Source: an uncultured Alistipes sp.
Lineage (GTDB): Bacteria > Bacteroidota > Bacteroidia > Bacteroidales > Rikenellaceae
Direction of reading: 5' to 3'
NCBI GenBank assembly: GCA_900768045.1
Contig: CAAGBL010000044.1
Location: forward strand, 1-60,811
DNA: 60,811 nt
This document shows, one piece after another, positions 7,400-16,209 of this stretch; the first letter of the stretch is position 1, and each line of letters begins with the position of its first letter. Made by a program: the position numbers and the translations under genes. The notes below the pieces were generated by a model, which was not told where the DNA came from, made no database searches, and was given only the letters and a program-made list of their open reading frames with translations.

Positions 7400-7560
7400 T
7401 TGTTTACTTGCCCGCCATCGTCCAGTAGCAAACCTACACGCCAAGCAATAATGGTTAACGCATCAGAATTGGGGGTTATACCCTACTGTCGCAATATGTA
7501 TTTATGCTGAATATTACCCCAAATTCGTTGAATTTATTTTGAAATACGAGAAAAAAATCA

Positions 7561-7568
7561 TATATTTG
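7561..7568 (+). promoter_or_regulatory. -7 promoter element of the first barrel gene
   Basis: TATATTTG with TTTTG ending at 7541, a spacing of 19 nt. The start codon at 7620 leaves a leader of about 45 nt. Confidence 0.75.
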
Positions 7569-7619
7569 TGTTCAGAAAAGATAAAGAATTAATTATTGTT
7601 TAACTTAATACTAACTATT

Positions 7620-8072
7620 ATGAAAAAGTTTTTACTTGCAATCGTAGCAGTATTGTGTGTATCAGCTGTATCAGCTCAGCAGTATCAGAACTCTATCGGT
7701 CTTCGCCTTGGTTATGGCGCAGAGCTTCAGTATGAGCGTCACTTCTCAGCAGAGAACTACCTCGAGGCTAACCTTGGTCTCTATGGCTTTGGCAACCACT
7801 TCGACCTCAATGCCACATACAACTGGAATCTTTGCGAGTGGGATTGGACTCCTAGCGCTGGTAAGTGGTTCCTCTCAGCAGGTGTTGGTGCCTCTGCAGT
7901 TCTCGCTCCTAAGTACTTCAACGTGGGTGTTGCTGGTGATATTGCTTTCGGTATCCGTTTCAACAAGCCTGTAACATTGTCTTTGGACTATCGTCCAACA
8001 CTTTACTTCTTGCATAATGCTTGGGGCTCAGGCTTCTACGGTGTAGCACTCACTTGCACATACAACTTCTAA
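7620..8072 (+). CDS. Small secreted beta-barrel protein, paralogue 1
   Basis: A 150-residue protein with a signal peptide, MKKFLLAIVAVLCVSAVSA, predicted to be cut before QQYQ. The mature part alternates short aromatic and hydrophobic strands (GLRLGYGAELQYERHF, YLEANLGLYGFG, GVALTCTYNF) and ends in a terminal Phe, the signature of an outer-membrane barrel of about eight strands. The start at 7620 is used because it opens the signal peptide; the longer frame begins at 7596 without support. It is a paralogue of the next gene, sharing WDWTP/MDWTP, GKWF, GVAG and the CTYNF ending. Function is unknown. Confidence 0.75.
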   Translation: MKKFLLAIVAVLCVSAVSAQQYQNSIGLRLGYGAELQYERHFSAENYLEANLGLYGFGNHFDLNATYNWNLCEWDWTPSAGKWFLSAGVGASAVLAPKYFNVGVAGDIAFGIRFNKPVTLSLDYRPTLYFLHNAWGSGFYGVALTCTYNF

Positions 8073-8079
8073 ACAACAT

Positions 8080-8110
8080 GGAGCCGTCGCAAGGCGGCTC
8101 TAATTATTTT
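8080..8110 (+). terminator. Weak terminator between the two barrel genes
   Basis: GAGCCG pairs with CGGCTC around an 8-nt loop, followed by TAATTATTTT. The stem is short, so it may attenuate rather than stop transcription into the second paralogue. Confidence 0.5.
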
Positions 8111-8129
8111 ACCCTAATACGAAATTACA

Positions 8130-8663
8130 ATGAAGAGAGTACTTCTAATCTTAGTCGCTGTATTGTTCACAACAACAGCATTTGCTCAGCAGTTCTCAGT
8201 AGGTGGTCGTGTAGGCTCAGGCTTTCAGGCTTTGGGCCAATATAAGTATGACGGCAAAAACTATATTGAGGCACGCTTCGGTGCATCGTGGAATAACCCA
8301 GTAGTTACCAGTTGGGTAGCAACTGACAATGCTGTGAATGTTAGTCAGGGACGTGTAATGGCAGACTTTACGCTTCTTCACAACTGGCATCTTCTCGACA
8401 TGGATTGGACACCACGTGGTGGCAAGTGGTTTGTTGATGCTGGTGCTGGTATTAACGTTGGCGGCAAGGCACACTACGCCTATGTTGGTGTTGCAGGCAT
8501 GGCACGCCTTGGCTTCACATTCAACAATGTACCCGTAACACTCGCTTTAGATTGGACACCAACATTTGGCCCTGGCATCCTATATGTAAAGCAGTATAAC
8601 GAGGCATTCTTCAACGAATTGGGATTGGCTAACGTCGGCATCTCATGCACCTACAACTTCTAA
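8130..8663 (+). CDS. Small secreted beta-barrel protein, paralogue 2
   Basis: A 177-residue protein with signal peptide MKRVLLILVAVLFTTTAFA before QQFS, then a predicted small barrel ending in CTYNF. It aligns with the upstream paralogue over MDWTPRGGKWFVDAGAG, YVGVAGMARLGFTFNNVPVTLALDW and the C-terminal strand. It carries extra loop residues near 50-70 and 150-165. The pair looks like an old tandem duplication, probably transcribed from the promoter at 7561 through a weak hairpin. Its role in the outer membrane is not known. Confidence 0.75.
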   Translation: MKRVLLILVAVLFTTTAFAQQFSVGGRVGSGFQALGQYKYDGKNYIEARFGASWNNPVVTSWVATDNAVNVSQGRVMADFTLLHNWHLLDMDWTPRGGKWFVDAGAGINVGGKAHYAYVGVAGMARLGFTFNNVPVTLALDWTPTFGPGILYVKQYNEAFFNELGLANVGISCTYNF

Positions 8664-8698
8664 AATAGAGAGGTGCGGCAATGCCGTAGCTAACAACA

Positions 8699-8736
8699 AA
8701 AAAATAGAGTGTGTCGCGCGACACACTCTATTTTTT
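8699..8736. terminator. Perfect palindromic bidirectional terminator
   Basis: TAGAGTGTGTCGC and its exact complement meet with no spacer at CGCG and are flanked by A7 and T6. It separates the converging barrel and lipoprotein genes. Confidence 0.88.
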
Positions 8737-8755
8737 GTATGCTATTTAAATATGA

Positions 8756-9847
8756 TTAGCGCATTGCTACACGGTGAGCACGCTTCTCAGCAGAAAGAGC
8801 AGATGCCTCAGGCTCCTTCTCCTGGTATGAACCAGAGATAGTACCTGTAATCTTGTTACCAGCATCATCTACGCAGTTAAGAGTGATTGTAGCTGTGCTA
8901 CCATTAACCTTAATCTCAAATGTGCCGCCATTAAATGGAGCCATTACATCGCCGATATAACCCTCCTCATCAAGTTCATAATACCAGCAACCAAGGATAT
9001 AATTCTGCCCATCATACTCCCCAATATAACCAGGCATAAATGAATTGATGTAGTCTGTTTCTGTTATAATGCGATACGATGCACTACAATCAGCAATGTT
9101 TGCATCTGTAAGAACATCGAGAATAATACACTTACCTGCTGGGTTAATTGCCTCAATAAACCAGTTGTTTGCATCAGTAGTTCCGTAGTAATCAGTATAG
9201 TTAGCTGCTTTAATCTGCATATCTGTAATATTGAGCTGCAAATCACCTGTTAGTGTCGAGTAACCATCTCCGCCGTAAGCTAACAAGGTAAGATCGCCCT
9301 TATATACTACAATAAATTCATCTCCATTCTCAGTTGTGATTGCTGCTTCAATCTTACCATCTGTAACGGTTACGGTTGCATCATAGAATAGATAAGTCTC
9401 TGCTAAATCGCTTCCATCGGTATTAACCTTAAAGCCATAAGAGCGTTCAGCATCAAAAGTACCAGCATTGCAGCTGCATGTCTTATCGTAGGTGTATGTA
9501 CCATTAGGAATAACGCCACCATTAAAATCATTAGAGTACAAAGAGAACATGAAGTATGAAGCATTAGGAGTCACCTCATCGCCACTTGGAATCTGCTTAT
9601 CAGAGAGCATAAAGTAGTACAAATAGGCGTCCAAATCGAGCTGCTCAGGGGTATAATAATTACCTACAAGATAAGCCATGTTCTTAGTTGGCAAATTGTT
9701 CTCTTCGTTCTCATTGCCACCCTCGTTCTCGTTGCCATTGTTTCCAGTGTTCTCCTGGTTGTTTGGATCCTCTGGAGTTGGAGTAACAGGCTCACAAGCT
9801 GCAAATACCAAAGGTAAAGCAAGCAATAGATAGAATAACTTTTTCAT
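8756..9847 (-). CDS. Secreted lipoprotein of unknown function
   Basis: A 363-residue protein with a lipoprotein signal peptide ending VFAAC (lipid Cys18). A low-complexity linker rich in Pro, Asn, Glu and Gly follows (about residues 20-52). The rest is beta-rich and contains repeated strand patterns such as YLVGNYYTPEQLDLDAYLYYF, GTYTYDK and ATITLNCVDDAGNKITGTISGSY. The closing segment resembles strands of the small beta-sandwich lipoproteins common in Bacteroidales, but I cannot name a family. Promoter TATCTTTG is at 9891-9898. The linker suggests display away from the outer membrane. Confidence 0.75.
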   Translation of the reverse strand: MKKLFYLLLALPLVFAACEPVTPTPEDPNNQENTGNNGNENEGGNENEENNLPTKNMAYLVGNYYTPEQLDLDAYLYYFMLSDKQIPSGDEVTPNASYFMFSLYSNDFNGGVIPNGTYTYDKTCSCNAGTFDAERSYGFKVNTDGSDLAETYLFYDATVTVTDGKIEAAITTENGDEFIVVYKGDLTLLAYGGDGYSTLTGDLQLNITDMQIKAANYTDYYGTTDANNWFIEAINPAGKCIILDVLTDANIADCSASYRIITETDYINSFMPGYIGEYDGQNYILGCWYYELDEEGYIGDVMAPFNGGTFEIKVNGSTATITLNCVDDAGNKITGTISGSYQEKEPEASALSAEKRAHRVAMR

Positions 9848-9890
9848 AATTGTAATAATAATTGATTAAAATTTGTTTCAAAACATATAG

Positions 9891-9898
9891 CAAAGATA
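9891..9898 (-). promoter_or_regulatory. -7 promoter element of the lipoprotein gene
   Basis: TATCTTTG on the minus strand, 43 nt before the start codon. Confidence 0.7.
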
Positions 9899-10083
9899 AG
9901 AAGAAAAATATAACGCTCAAAATATTAGGGCAACAATTTAGCTACTATCCCCTAAATAATCATATACTATACATATTTATTATATATAAAAGATTATAGA
10001 GAAATATCGCCCCATATAAAAAACACTTATATAGCCATAAAATAATACAATCAAAAATCTATTGCAGATAACGAAAAAACCAT

Positions 10084-10091
10084 TATCTTTG
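10084..10091 (+). promoter_or_regulatory. -7 promoter element of rubrerythrin
   Basis: TATCTTTG on the plus strand, 57 nt before the rubrerythrin start. Confidence 0.75.
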
Positions 10092-10148
10092 CATCAGGAA
10101 AAGAAAAAAAACAGAAAATAATTACAAACCTATAAAACTATTAAAACT

Positions 10149-10685
10149 ATGAAAGATTTGAAGGGAACTAAGACTGAGAAGAATTTGTGGGAGGCTTTTG
10201 CTGGCGAGAGCCAGGCTCGTAACAAGTATACATATTTTGCATCTAAGGCTAAGAAAGATGGCTACGTACAGATCTCTAAGATTTTCGAGGAGACAGCAGC
10301 AAATGAGAAGGAGCACGCTGAGATTTGGTTCAAGCTTCTCAACGGCATCGGCTCAACAGCTGAGAACCTAAAGGCTGCTGCTGACGGCGAGAACTACGAG
10401 TGGACTGACATGTACGACCAGATGGCTAAGGACGCTCGTGAGGAGGGCTTCGACCACATCGCATTCCTCTTCGAGCAGGTAGGTAAGATCGAGAAGGAGC
10501 ACGAGGAGCGCTACCGCAAGCTTTTGGCTAACGTAGAGGGTGGCTTGGTATTCTCACGTGATGGCGACATGATCTGGCAGTGCTCAAACTGCGGTCACAT
10601 CCAGGTTGGTAAGAAGGCTCCTGAGGTATGCCCAGTATGTGTTCACCCACAGGCTTACTTCCAGATTAAGGCTGAGAACTATTAG
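10149..10685 (+). CDS. rbr: Rubrerythrin
   Basis: A 178-residue peroxide-scavenging di-iron protein. The four-helix ferritin-like domain shows the expected ligands: EAFAGESQARNKY and ANEKEHAEIW in the first pair, FLFEQVGKIEKEHEERY in the second. A C-terminal rubredoxin domain (about residues 138-178) carries CSNCG and CPVC for one iron. It reduces hydrogen peroxide with electrons from NADH-linked donors and is a main oxidative-stress protein of anaerobes. It stands alone with its own promoter and a strong terminator (10708-10737). Codon use suggests high expression. Confidence 0.96.
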   Translation: MKDLKGTKTEKNLWEAFAGESQARNKYTYFASKAKKDGYVQISKIFEETAANEKEHAEIWFKLLNGIGSTAENLKAAADGENYEWTDMYDQMAKDAREEGFDHIAFLFEQVGKIEKEHEERYRKLLANVEGGLVFSRDGDMIWQCSNCGHIQVGKKAPEVCPVCVHPQAYFQIKAENY

Positions 10686-10707
10686 TAGATAATACTATAA
10701 AACAACG

Positions 10708-10737
10708 AACAGACCCTCAAACACGGGTCTGTTTTTT
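10708..10737 (+). terminator. Rubrerythrin terminator
   Basis: AACAGACCC pairs with GGGTCTGTT around an 8-nt loop, followed by TTTTT. Confidence 0.9.
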
Positions 10738-10752
10738 GCATATAGCAATTTT

Positions 10753-11529
10753 ATGAACTGGATAACCACTCTTATAATACCTCTTTTAGGCACTATCTTA
10801 GGAGCATCAACAGTGCTTTTTGCTCGTCACAGCCCCTCGCAACGCCTACATACCACACTCTTAGGCTTTGCTGCTGGCGTGATGGTGGCGGCCTCGGTGT
10901 GGTCGCTGATAATCCCCGCTATCGACCTATCGGCAGACCTCGGCAAGCTCAGTTGGGTGCCAGCAGCCATAGGCTTCATTTTGGGCATGTTGTTCCTGCT
11001 CTTGCTCGATAGCGTTGTGCCTCACCAGCACATATCATCAGATACGGCTGAGGGACCACAGTCGAAGCTCGGACGTAGGCAGAAACTGATGCTCGCCGTC
11101 ACGCTCCACAACATACCCGAGGGTATGGCCGTGGGTGCTGTTGTGGCAGGAGCTTTAGCAGGCGATGCGGGCATTACGATTGCCTCGGCCGCAGCCTTGG
11201 CCCTCGGTATGGCAATACAGAATATTCCTGAGGGCGCCATCGTGGCACTTCCGATGCGCTCGGACGGCATGAGTCGTGGTCGTGCCTTTGGCAATGGCGT
11301 AGTATCGGGCATGGTTGAGCCTGTTGCAGCACTCTTGATGGTGCTACTATATGAGCATATCTCGCCCACACTACCCTACCTCCTTGCCTTCTCGGCAGGA
11401 GCCATGCTCTATGTTGTTGTCGAGGAGCTAATTCCCGAGACTCAGCAGGGCAAACACTCCAACATGGGCACTATAGCCTTTGCCCTTGGCTTTGTGGTGA
11501 TGATGATACTCGATGTGGCTCTCGGTTAG
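10753..11529 (+). CDS. ZIP family metal transporter
   Basis: A 258-residue inner-membrane protein with about eight helices. The ZIP metal-site motifs are intact: HNIPEGMAVG in helix 4 and QNIPEGAIVALP in helix 5. A short His-bearing loop (VVPHQHISSD) sits between helices 3 and 4. It most resembles the ZupT/GufA branch that imports zinc and other divalent metals (Fe, Mn); the substrate cannot be fixed by sequence. It starts 15 nt after the rubrerythrin terminator, and no separate TAnnTTTG box is clear. A perfect bidirectional terminator closes it. Confidence 0.9.
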   Translation: MNWITTLIIPLLGTILGASTVLFARHSPSQRLHTTLLGFAAGVMVAASVWSLIIPAIDLSADLGKLSWVPAAIGFILGMLFLLLLDSVVPHQHISSDTAEGPQSKLGRRQKLMLAVTLHNIPEGMAVGAVVAGALAGDAGITIASAAALALGMAIQNIPEGAIVALPMRSDGMSRGRAFGNGVVSGMVEPVAALLMVLLYEHISPTLPYLLAFSAGAMLYVVVEELIPETQQGKHSNMGTIAFALGFVVMMILDVALG

Positions 11530-11533
11530 AAAC

Positions 11534-11567
11534 AATAATGGCACTTGGTTTTCCAAGTGCCATTATT
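11534..11567. terminator. Bidirectional terminator between ZIP gene and O-methyltransferase
   Basis: AATAATGGCACTTGG and its exact complement flank a TTTT loop. The right arm touches the stop codon of the minus-strand gene. Confidence 0.88.
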
Positions 11568-12202
11568 TATTTAACACGGATTAGATTGATACCATCTCGT
11601 ATCGGAACTATAACATTATCCACCCTATCATCTTCGACGACCATGCGGTTAAACTCAACAATAGCCTCGGTATGCTTATCGTTATGAGCGATAGGCTCAG
11701 CCACCTTGCCATACCACAAGATATTGTCGGCAAGCATAAACGAGCCACTGCGAACATATCCGCCCTCCATAAGCATATTATAATATGCTGGATACTCACG
11801 CTTGTCGCCATCTATAAATACCATGTCGTAGACCTCGCCGAGCTGTGGCACAACATCCAATGCCGAGCCTACATGCTGACGTATGCGGTGGCCATACTCC
11901 GATGCCTCGAAGTATTTGGCTGCAATCTCCTCGAGCTCGTCATCAACCTCAATAGTGTCGAGCACGGCATCGTCATCAAGACCTCGGGCGATAGACAATC
12001 CCGAATATCCCGTGAACGTTCCAATCTCCAACACTCGCTTTGGGCGCAACATTCGCACAAGCATTTCGAGGAGCTTGCCTTGCAGGTGTCCCGAGATCAT
12101 GCGAGGGTTGATAACACGCAAGTATGTCTCACGCTCGAGGCGGTGCATAAGCTCCTCCTCAGGCTTAGTATTATCTAAAATATAGGCTTCGAGTCTATCC
12201 AT
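11567..12202 (-). CDS. SAM-dependent O-methyltransferase
   Basis: A 211-residue class I methyltransferase of the catechol O-methyltransferase-like (Methyltransf_3) family. Motif I is VLEIGTFTGYSGLSIA (about 56-71). DTIEVDDEL follows as the acidic strand-2 end, and MVFIDGDKREY (about 127-137) supplies the metal and cofactor site, with a further ADNILWYG. It methylates hydroxyl groups of an unknown, probably aromatic, small molecule. It is the last gene of the minus-strand operon dapB-lepB-yigZ-uvrA-M16-OMT, 11 nt after the peptidase gene. Confidence 0.9.
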   Translation of the reverse strand: MDRLEAYILDNTKPEEELMHRLERETYLRVINPRMISGHLQGKLLEMLVRMLRPKRVLEIGTFTGYSGLSIARGLDDDAVLDTIEVDDELEEIAAKYFEASEYGHRIRQHVGSALDVVPQLGEVYDMVFIDGDKREYPAYYNMLMEGGYVRSGSFMLADNILWYGKVAEPIAHNDKHTEAIVEFNRMVVEDDRVDNVIVPIRDGINLIRVK

Positions 12203-12213
12203 AGTGTTGATGT

Positions 12214-13434
12214 TTAGCGAGTATAAATAAGTCGTGAGAGTGAGCCGAGCGAGTCGCGAGCAACCTCCATAATCTGCTCTGCAGTAATTGCCATTACCTT
12301 CTTATACGCCTCCTCGAGGGTGTCGATATCCTTATATAGCAAGTAGCTCTTACCTGCACCAAGCATATATCCCTCGTTCGACTCCATGGCCACAGCCATC
12401 TGCGCAACAAACTGACGCTTGGCAATAGATAGGCGACGAGCAGTAATTGGCGTGTGGCGCAGAGCCTCAACCTCACGCTCGATAAGCGCTACGCACTCCT
12501 CAGCGTTGCAGTGGTCAGACGAGAAATAGATGCCGACGATGCCACAATCTGAGTATGGCGTATAGGTAGCCTCGACATTATAGGAAAGTCCTCGACGCTC
12601 ACGTAGCTCGATGTTTAGCAACGAGTTGGCTGATGGGCCACCAAGGATATTTACAAGCAACGCCAAGGGCAGGCGACGCTCGTCCGAGATGCCATAGCCA
12701 CGTGTGCCAATGATGCCATGCGCCTGATGCGTATGTCGCAGCTGCGAGAGTGCGAATGGCTCGTAAGCAAGGGGCGACGTGCGCTGATACTCTCGTTTAG
12801 TAGGTGTAAAGCCTCCGAGGTAGCGTTCAGCAACACTTTGAGCGGTGCGCACCGAGAAGTTACCGATAGAGGAAAATACCATCTGGTCGGTGGTATATGT
12901 ACGACCAACGAAGCTACGAAGTTCATCGGTAGATAGGCGGGCAATAGTTGACTTAGAGCCAAGGATATTATGTCCAAGCTCCGAGTTCTTAAATATCAGA
13001 TCCTCAAAGTCGTCGTAAATGCGCTCCGAAGGCGAATCCTTATACGAGTTTATCTCATCGGCAATAACCTCACGCTCCTTCTTAAGCTCTCGCTCAGGAA
13101 ATGTCGAACGGAATATAACATCGCCAATAAGCTCTACGGCACGGCTAAAGTCGTGGCGCATAACCGTAGCATGAAGCGTGGTATCCTCCTTCGTAGTGTA
13201 GGCATTTAGCTCGCCACCGAGGTTCTCCAAGCGGCAGTTTACCTGGTAGGCACGCCTGCGCTCGGTACCCTTAAACAGAGCATGCTCCGTGAGGTGGGCA
13301 ATGCCATACTCGCCCTTAAGCTCGTCACGGCTACCAGCATTTACCACAAGGGCACAATGCGCAACCGAGCTACGCACCTGACGATGAATACCTCGTATGC
13401 CATTAGGCAGTATATATGTCTCAAACTCTCTCAT
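12214..13434 (-). CDS. M16 family zinc peptidase
   Basis: A 406-residue insulinase/processing-peptidase-like enzyme. The inverted zinc motif is HLTEH in GIAHLTEHALFKGTE (residues about 47-51). The third ligand Glu lies in KKEREVIADEINSYKD about 75 residues later, so the protein should be active. There is no signal peptide, which fits the cytosolic single-unit M16 proteins of Bacteroidetes that work as dimers. The C-terminal half has the inactive-repeat fold with RRGLSYNVEATY. Its start overlaps the end of uvrA by 14 nt. Substrate unknown. Confidence 0.92.
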   Translation of the reverse strand: MREFETYILPNGIRGIHRQVRSSVAHCALVVNAGSRDELKGEYGIAHLTEHALFKGTERRRAYQVNCRLENLGGELNAYTTKEDTTLHATVMRHDFSRAVELIGDVIFRSTFPERELKKEREVIADEINSYKDSPSERIYDDFEDLIFKNSELGHNILGSKSTIARLSTDELRSFVGRTYTTDQMVFSSIGNFSVRTAQSVAERYLGGFTPTKREYQRTSPLAYEPFALSQLRHTHQAHGIIGTRGYGISDERRLPLALLVNILGGPSANSLLNIELRERRGLSYNVEATYTPYSDCGIVGIYFSSDHCNAEECVALIEREVEALRHTPITARRLSIAKRQFVAQMAVAMESNEGYMLGAGKSYLLYKDIDTLEEAYKKVMAITAEQIMEVARDSLGSLSRLIYTR

Positions 13435-16207
13435 TGTGAATCTTTAGATATTGACCAGTGTAGCTCTCCTCGCACGCCTCAACCTGCTCAGGAGTACCAG
13501 CCACAACAACCCTACCTCCATCAACGCCCGCATCTGGGCCAAGGTCAATAACCCAATCAGCGCACTTAATAACCTCCATATTGTGCTCGACGACAACGAC
13601 GCTATGGCCACGCTCGATGAGTGCATCAAAAGCGCCAAGCAGACGGCGAATATCGTGAAAATGGAGACCCGTAGTAGGCTCGTCAAAAATAAATATCAGT
13701 CGCTCAGAGGATTTATCCTTAGTGAGGAACGAGGCGAGCTTCACACGCTGCGACTCGCCACCCGACAACGTCGATGATGACTGTCCGAGCTTAACATATC
13801 CCAAGCCCACCTGCTGTAAAGGTCGTATGCGCTCAACAATACGACGAGCTACGGAGTTATCGTTATCCTCACCAAAAAACTCGATAGCCTCGTCAACAGA
13901 CATCTCCAACACGTCGTATATTGTCTTGCCACGATACTTAACCTCCAAAATTTCGGGCTTGAACCTACGTCCCTGGCACGCCTCGCACTGAAGCTCGACA
14001 TCGGCCATAAACTGCATGCTAATCTTGATAACGCCCTCGCCCTCGCACTCCTCGCAACGGCCACCAGGCATATTAAACGAGAATGCCGCAGGCGTGATGC
14101 CCGTATGCTTGCAGTATGGCTGCTCAGCAAAGAGCTTGCGTATCTCATCGTAGGCCTTAATATATGTCACGGGGTTTGAGCGTGTCGACTTGCCAATAGG
14201 CGACTGCGACACCATCTCGACACCCTGCACTAAGCGACTATCAACCTCTATGCGGTCGTGGTCGCCAGGCATAAGCGTAGTTTCAGACAAGCGACGCTTG
14301 AGCGCTGGGTACAATATGTCGTCAGCCAACGACGACTTACCCGAACCCGATACTCCTGTGATGCACGTGAGCACGCCAAGAGGTATCTCCACGTCTATAT
14401 TTTTGAGGTTATTATGGCGAGCACCATATATCCTAATGCCTCCTGCCGAAGCACGGCGGCGCTTCGGTATCTCAATCTCCTTGCGGTGTGTGAGATAGTC
14501 GGCAGTAAGCGACCCTTCAGCATTAGCAATCTCCTCGGCTGGGCCGTTATATACCACCTCGCCACCACATACACCCGCCTCGGGGCCCATATCTACAATC
14601 CAGTCGGCAGCACGCATAACCTCCTCCTCGTGCTCCACAACGATAACCGTATTATCCAAGTCACGTAGCTGCTTAAGCACTCCAATAAGGCGATTGGTGT
14701 CGCGAGGGTGAAGACCTATGCTCGGCTCATCTAGGATATACATAGAACCTACAAGGTTACTACCCAGCGACGTAGATAGGTTTATGCGCTGCGACTCGCC
14801 ACCCGACAACGTTGCCGATAGGCGGTCGAGTGTAAGGTAGTGCAAGCCCACCTCAACGAGGTAGCCCAAACGGCTACAAATCTCCTTCAAGACACGTTCA
14901 GCAGTAGACATATCGTGCTCGTCGAGTTGCAGGTTATCGAAGAAGGTAACCACCTCACCTATTGTCATCTGCACAATCTCGGCGATACTCTTGCCACCCA
15001 CCTTCACATACAAGGCCTCCTTGCGTAGGCGGCTACCATGACACTCAGGACATGTGGTCTTGCCCATATAGCGTGACTTCAGAGCTCTATACTGCACCTT
15101 ATGGCGCTGAGTATCGACATAGGCAAAGAAGTCGTCAATACCATAGAAATATTCGGTGCCTCGCCACAGCATCTCACGCTCGGCATCGCTCAGAGCATAG
15201 TATGGCGTATGTATTGGAAATCCGCACTTCGACGAATTTAGAACAAGCTCCTGCTTCCAGCGACTCATAGAAGCACCATTCCAGCAGGCAACAGCGCCAT
15301 CGTAGACGCTCTTCGACTTATCGGGCACTACCAAATCTTCGTCAATGCCCATAACCTTGCCATAGCCCTCGCATACTGGACAAGCTCCAATAGGATTATT
15401 AAACGAGAAGAGGTGCTCCGTGGGGCGCTCAAACTTCATGTCGCCCTCGTCGTAGTGCGTCGAGAACTGCTCAATATTATCGCCCACCTGCACATACATA
15501 ACACCAGAGCCATAGCCCATAGCACGTGCCACAGAGTCTGACATGCGGGATATGGTATCTTGCTCGTGGCTAACCTTAAGACGGTCGACGACAATCATCA
15601 GGTCGTGGATAGACATCTCGGCGCTTATCTGCGGCATAAACTCCTCGACAAGCATCATCTCGCCACGATACATAACACGGTTAACGCCGTCCTCGATAAG
15701 CGTCAACATGCGCTCGACGATACCCTCCGACTGCTTAAGGAGCATGGGGGCAGCAACAACAATACGTGTATCATCATCAAGCGTGAGGACATAATTTATG
15801 ACGTCATCGACCTCGTAGCAACGAATCTCACGTCCTGTCGTGGGCGAGTATGTTTTACCGATGCGGGCAAACAAGAGCTTTAGATAGTCGTAAATCTCGG
15901 TTGTTGTGCCCACCGTAGAGCGTGGGTTACGAGATATTACCTTCTGCTCGATAGCAATGGCTGGAGCAATGCCCTCGATAATATCGACATCGGGCTTCTC
16001 TACACGCCCAAGAAACTGACGTGCATAGGCCGAGAGGCTCTCGACATAGCGACGCTGTCCCTCAGCAAATATAGTGTCGAATGCCAATGTAGACTTTCCC
16101 GAGCCCGACAAGCCAGTGACAACCACAAGCTTATTATGCGGAATCTCGAGATCTACATTTTTGAGGTTGTGAACCCTCGCACCCTTTATCGTAATCTTGT
16201 TATCCAT
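13421..16207 (-). CDS. uvrA: Excinuclease ABC subunit A
   Basis: A 928-residue DNA damage sensor of nucleotide excision repair that loads UvrB. It has two ABC ATPase halves: Walker A GLSGSGKST (32-40) and GVSGSGKSS (near 620), with signature LSGGESQR in each half. It has zinc-finger cysteines: CPVC/CPEC in the first half and CEEC with CEAC around residues 720-745. Length and domain order are those of a full UvrA. It lies 2 nt after yigZ and overlaps the M16 gene, inside a long operon driven from upstream of dapB. Confidence 0.97.
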   Translation of the reverse strand: MDNKITIKGARVHNLKNVDLEIPHNKLVVVTGLSGSGKSTLAFDTIFAEGQRRYVESLSAYARQFLGRVEKPDVDIIEGIAPAIAIEQKVISRNPRSTVGTTTEIYDYLKLLFARIGKTYSPTTGREIRCYEVDDVINYVLTLDDDTRIVVAAPMLLKQSEGIVERMLTLIEDGVNRVMYRGEMMLVEEFMPQISAEMSIHDLMIVVDRLKVSHEQDTISRMSDSVARAMGYGSGVMYVQVGDNIEQFSTHYDEGDMKFERPTEHLFSFNNPIGACPVCEGYGKVMGIDEDLVVPDKSKSVYDGAVACWNGASMSRWKQELVLNSSKCGFPIHTPYYALSDAEREMLWRGTEYFYGIDDFFAYVDTQRHKVQYRALKSRYMGKTTCPECHGSRLRKEALYVKVGGKSIAEIVQMTIGEVVTFFDNLQLDEHDMSTAERVLKEICSRLGYLVEVGLHYLTLDRLSATLSGGESQRINLSTSLGSNLVGSMYILDEPSIGLHPRDTNRLIGVLKQLRDLDNTVIVVEHEEEVMRAADWIVDMGPEAGVCGGEVVYNGPAEEIANAEGSLTADYLTHRKEIEIPKRRRASAGGIRIYGARHNNLKNIDVEIPLGVLTCITGVSGSGKSSLADDILYPALKRRLSETTLMPGDHDRIEVDSRLVQGVEMVSQSPIGKSTRSNPVTYIKAYDEIRKLFAEQPYCKHTGITPAAFSFNMPGGRCEECEGEGVIKISMQFMADVELQCEACQGRRFKPEILEVKYRGKTIYDVLEMSVDEAIEFFGEDNDNSVARRIVERIRPLQQVGLGYVKLGQSSSTLSGGESQRVKLASFLTKDKSSERLIFIFDEPTTGLHFHDIRRLLGAFDALIERGHSVVVVEHNMEVIKCADWVIDLGPDAGVDGGRVVVAGTPEQVEACEESYTGQYLKIHNERV

Positions 16208-16209
16208 AG

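Larger units (their letters stand above)
7314..7619. other. Intergenic region between histone-like and barrel genes
   Basis: This stretch holds the terminator hairpin at 7356-7399, a 15-bp imperfect inverted repeat (7466-7480 with 7512-7526), and the promoter box at 7561-7568. No gene was seen. Confidence 0.6.
9848..10148. other. AT-rich divergent promoter region
   Basis: A very AT-rich gap between the divergent lipoprotein and rubrerythrin genes. It contains the two -7 boxes at 9891 (minus) and 10084 (plus). No gene or strong hairpin was seen. Confidence 0.6.

Noticed and set aside
7400..7560. tRNA or small stable RNA gene
   Set aside because: No cloverleaf or T-loop signature could be read; only an isolated inverted repeat is present.
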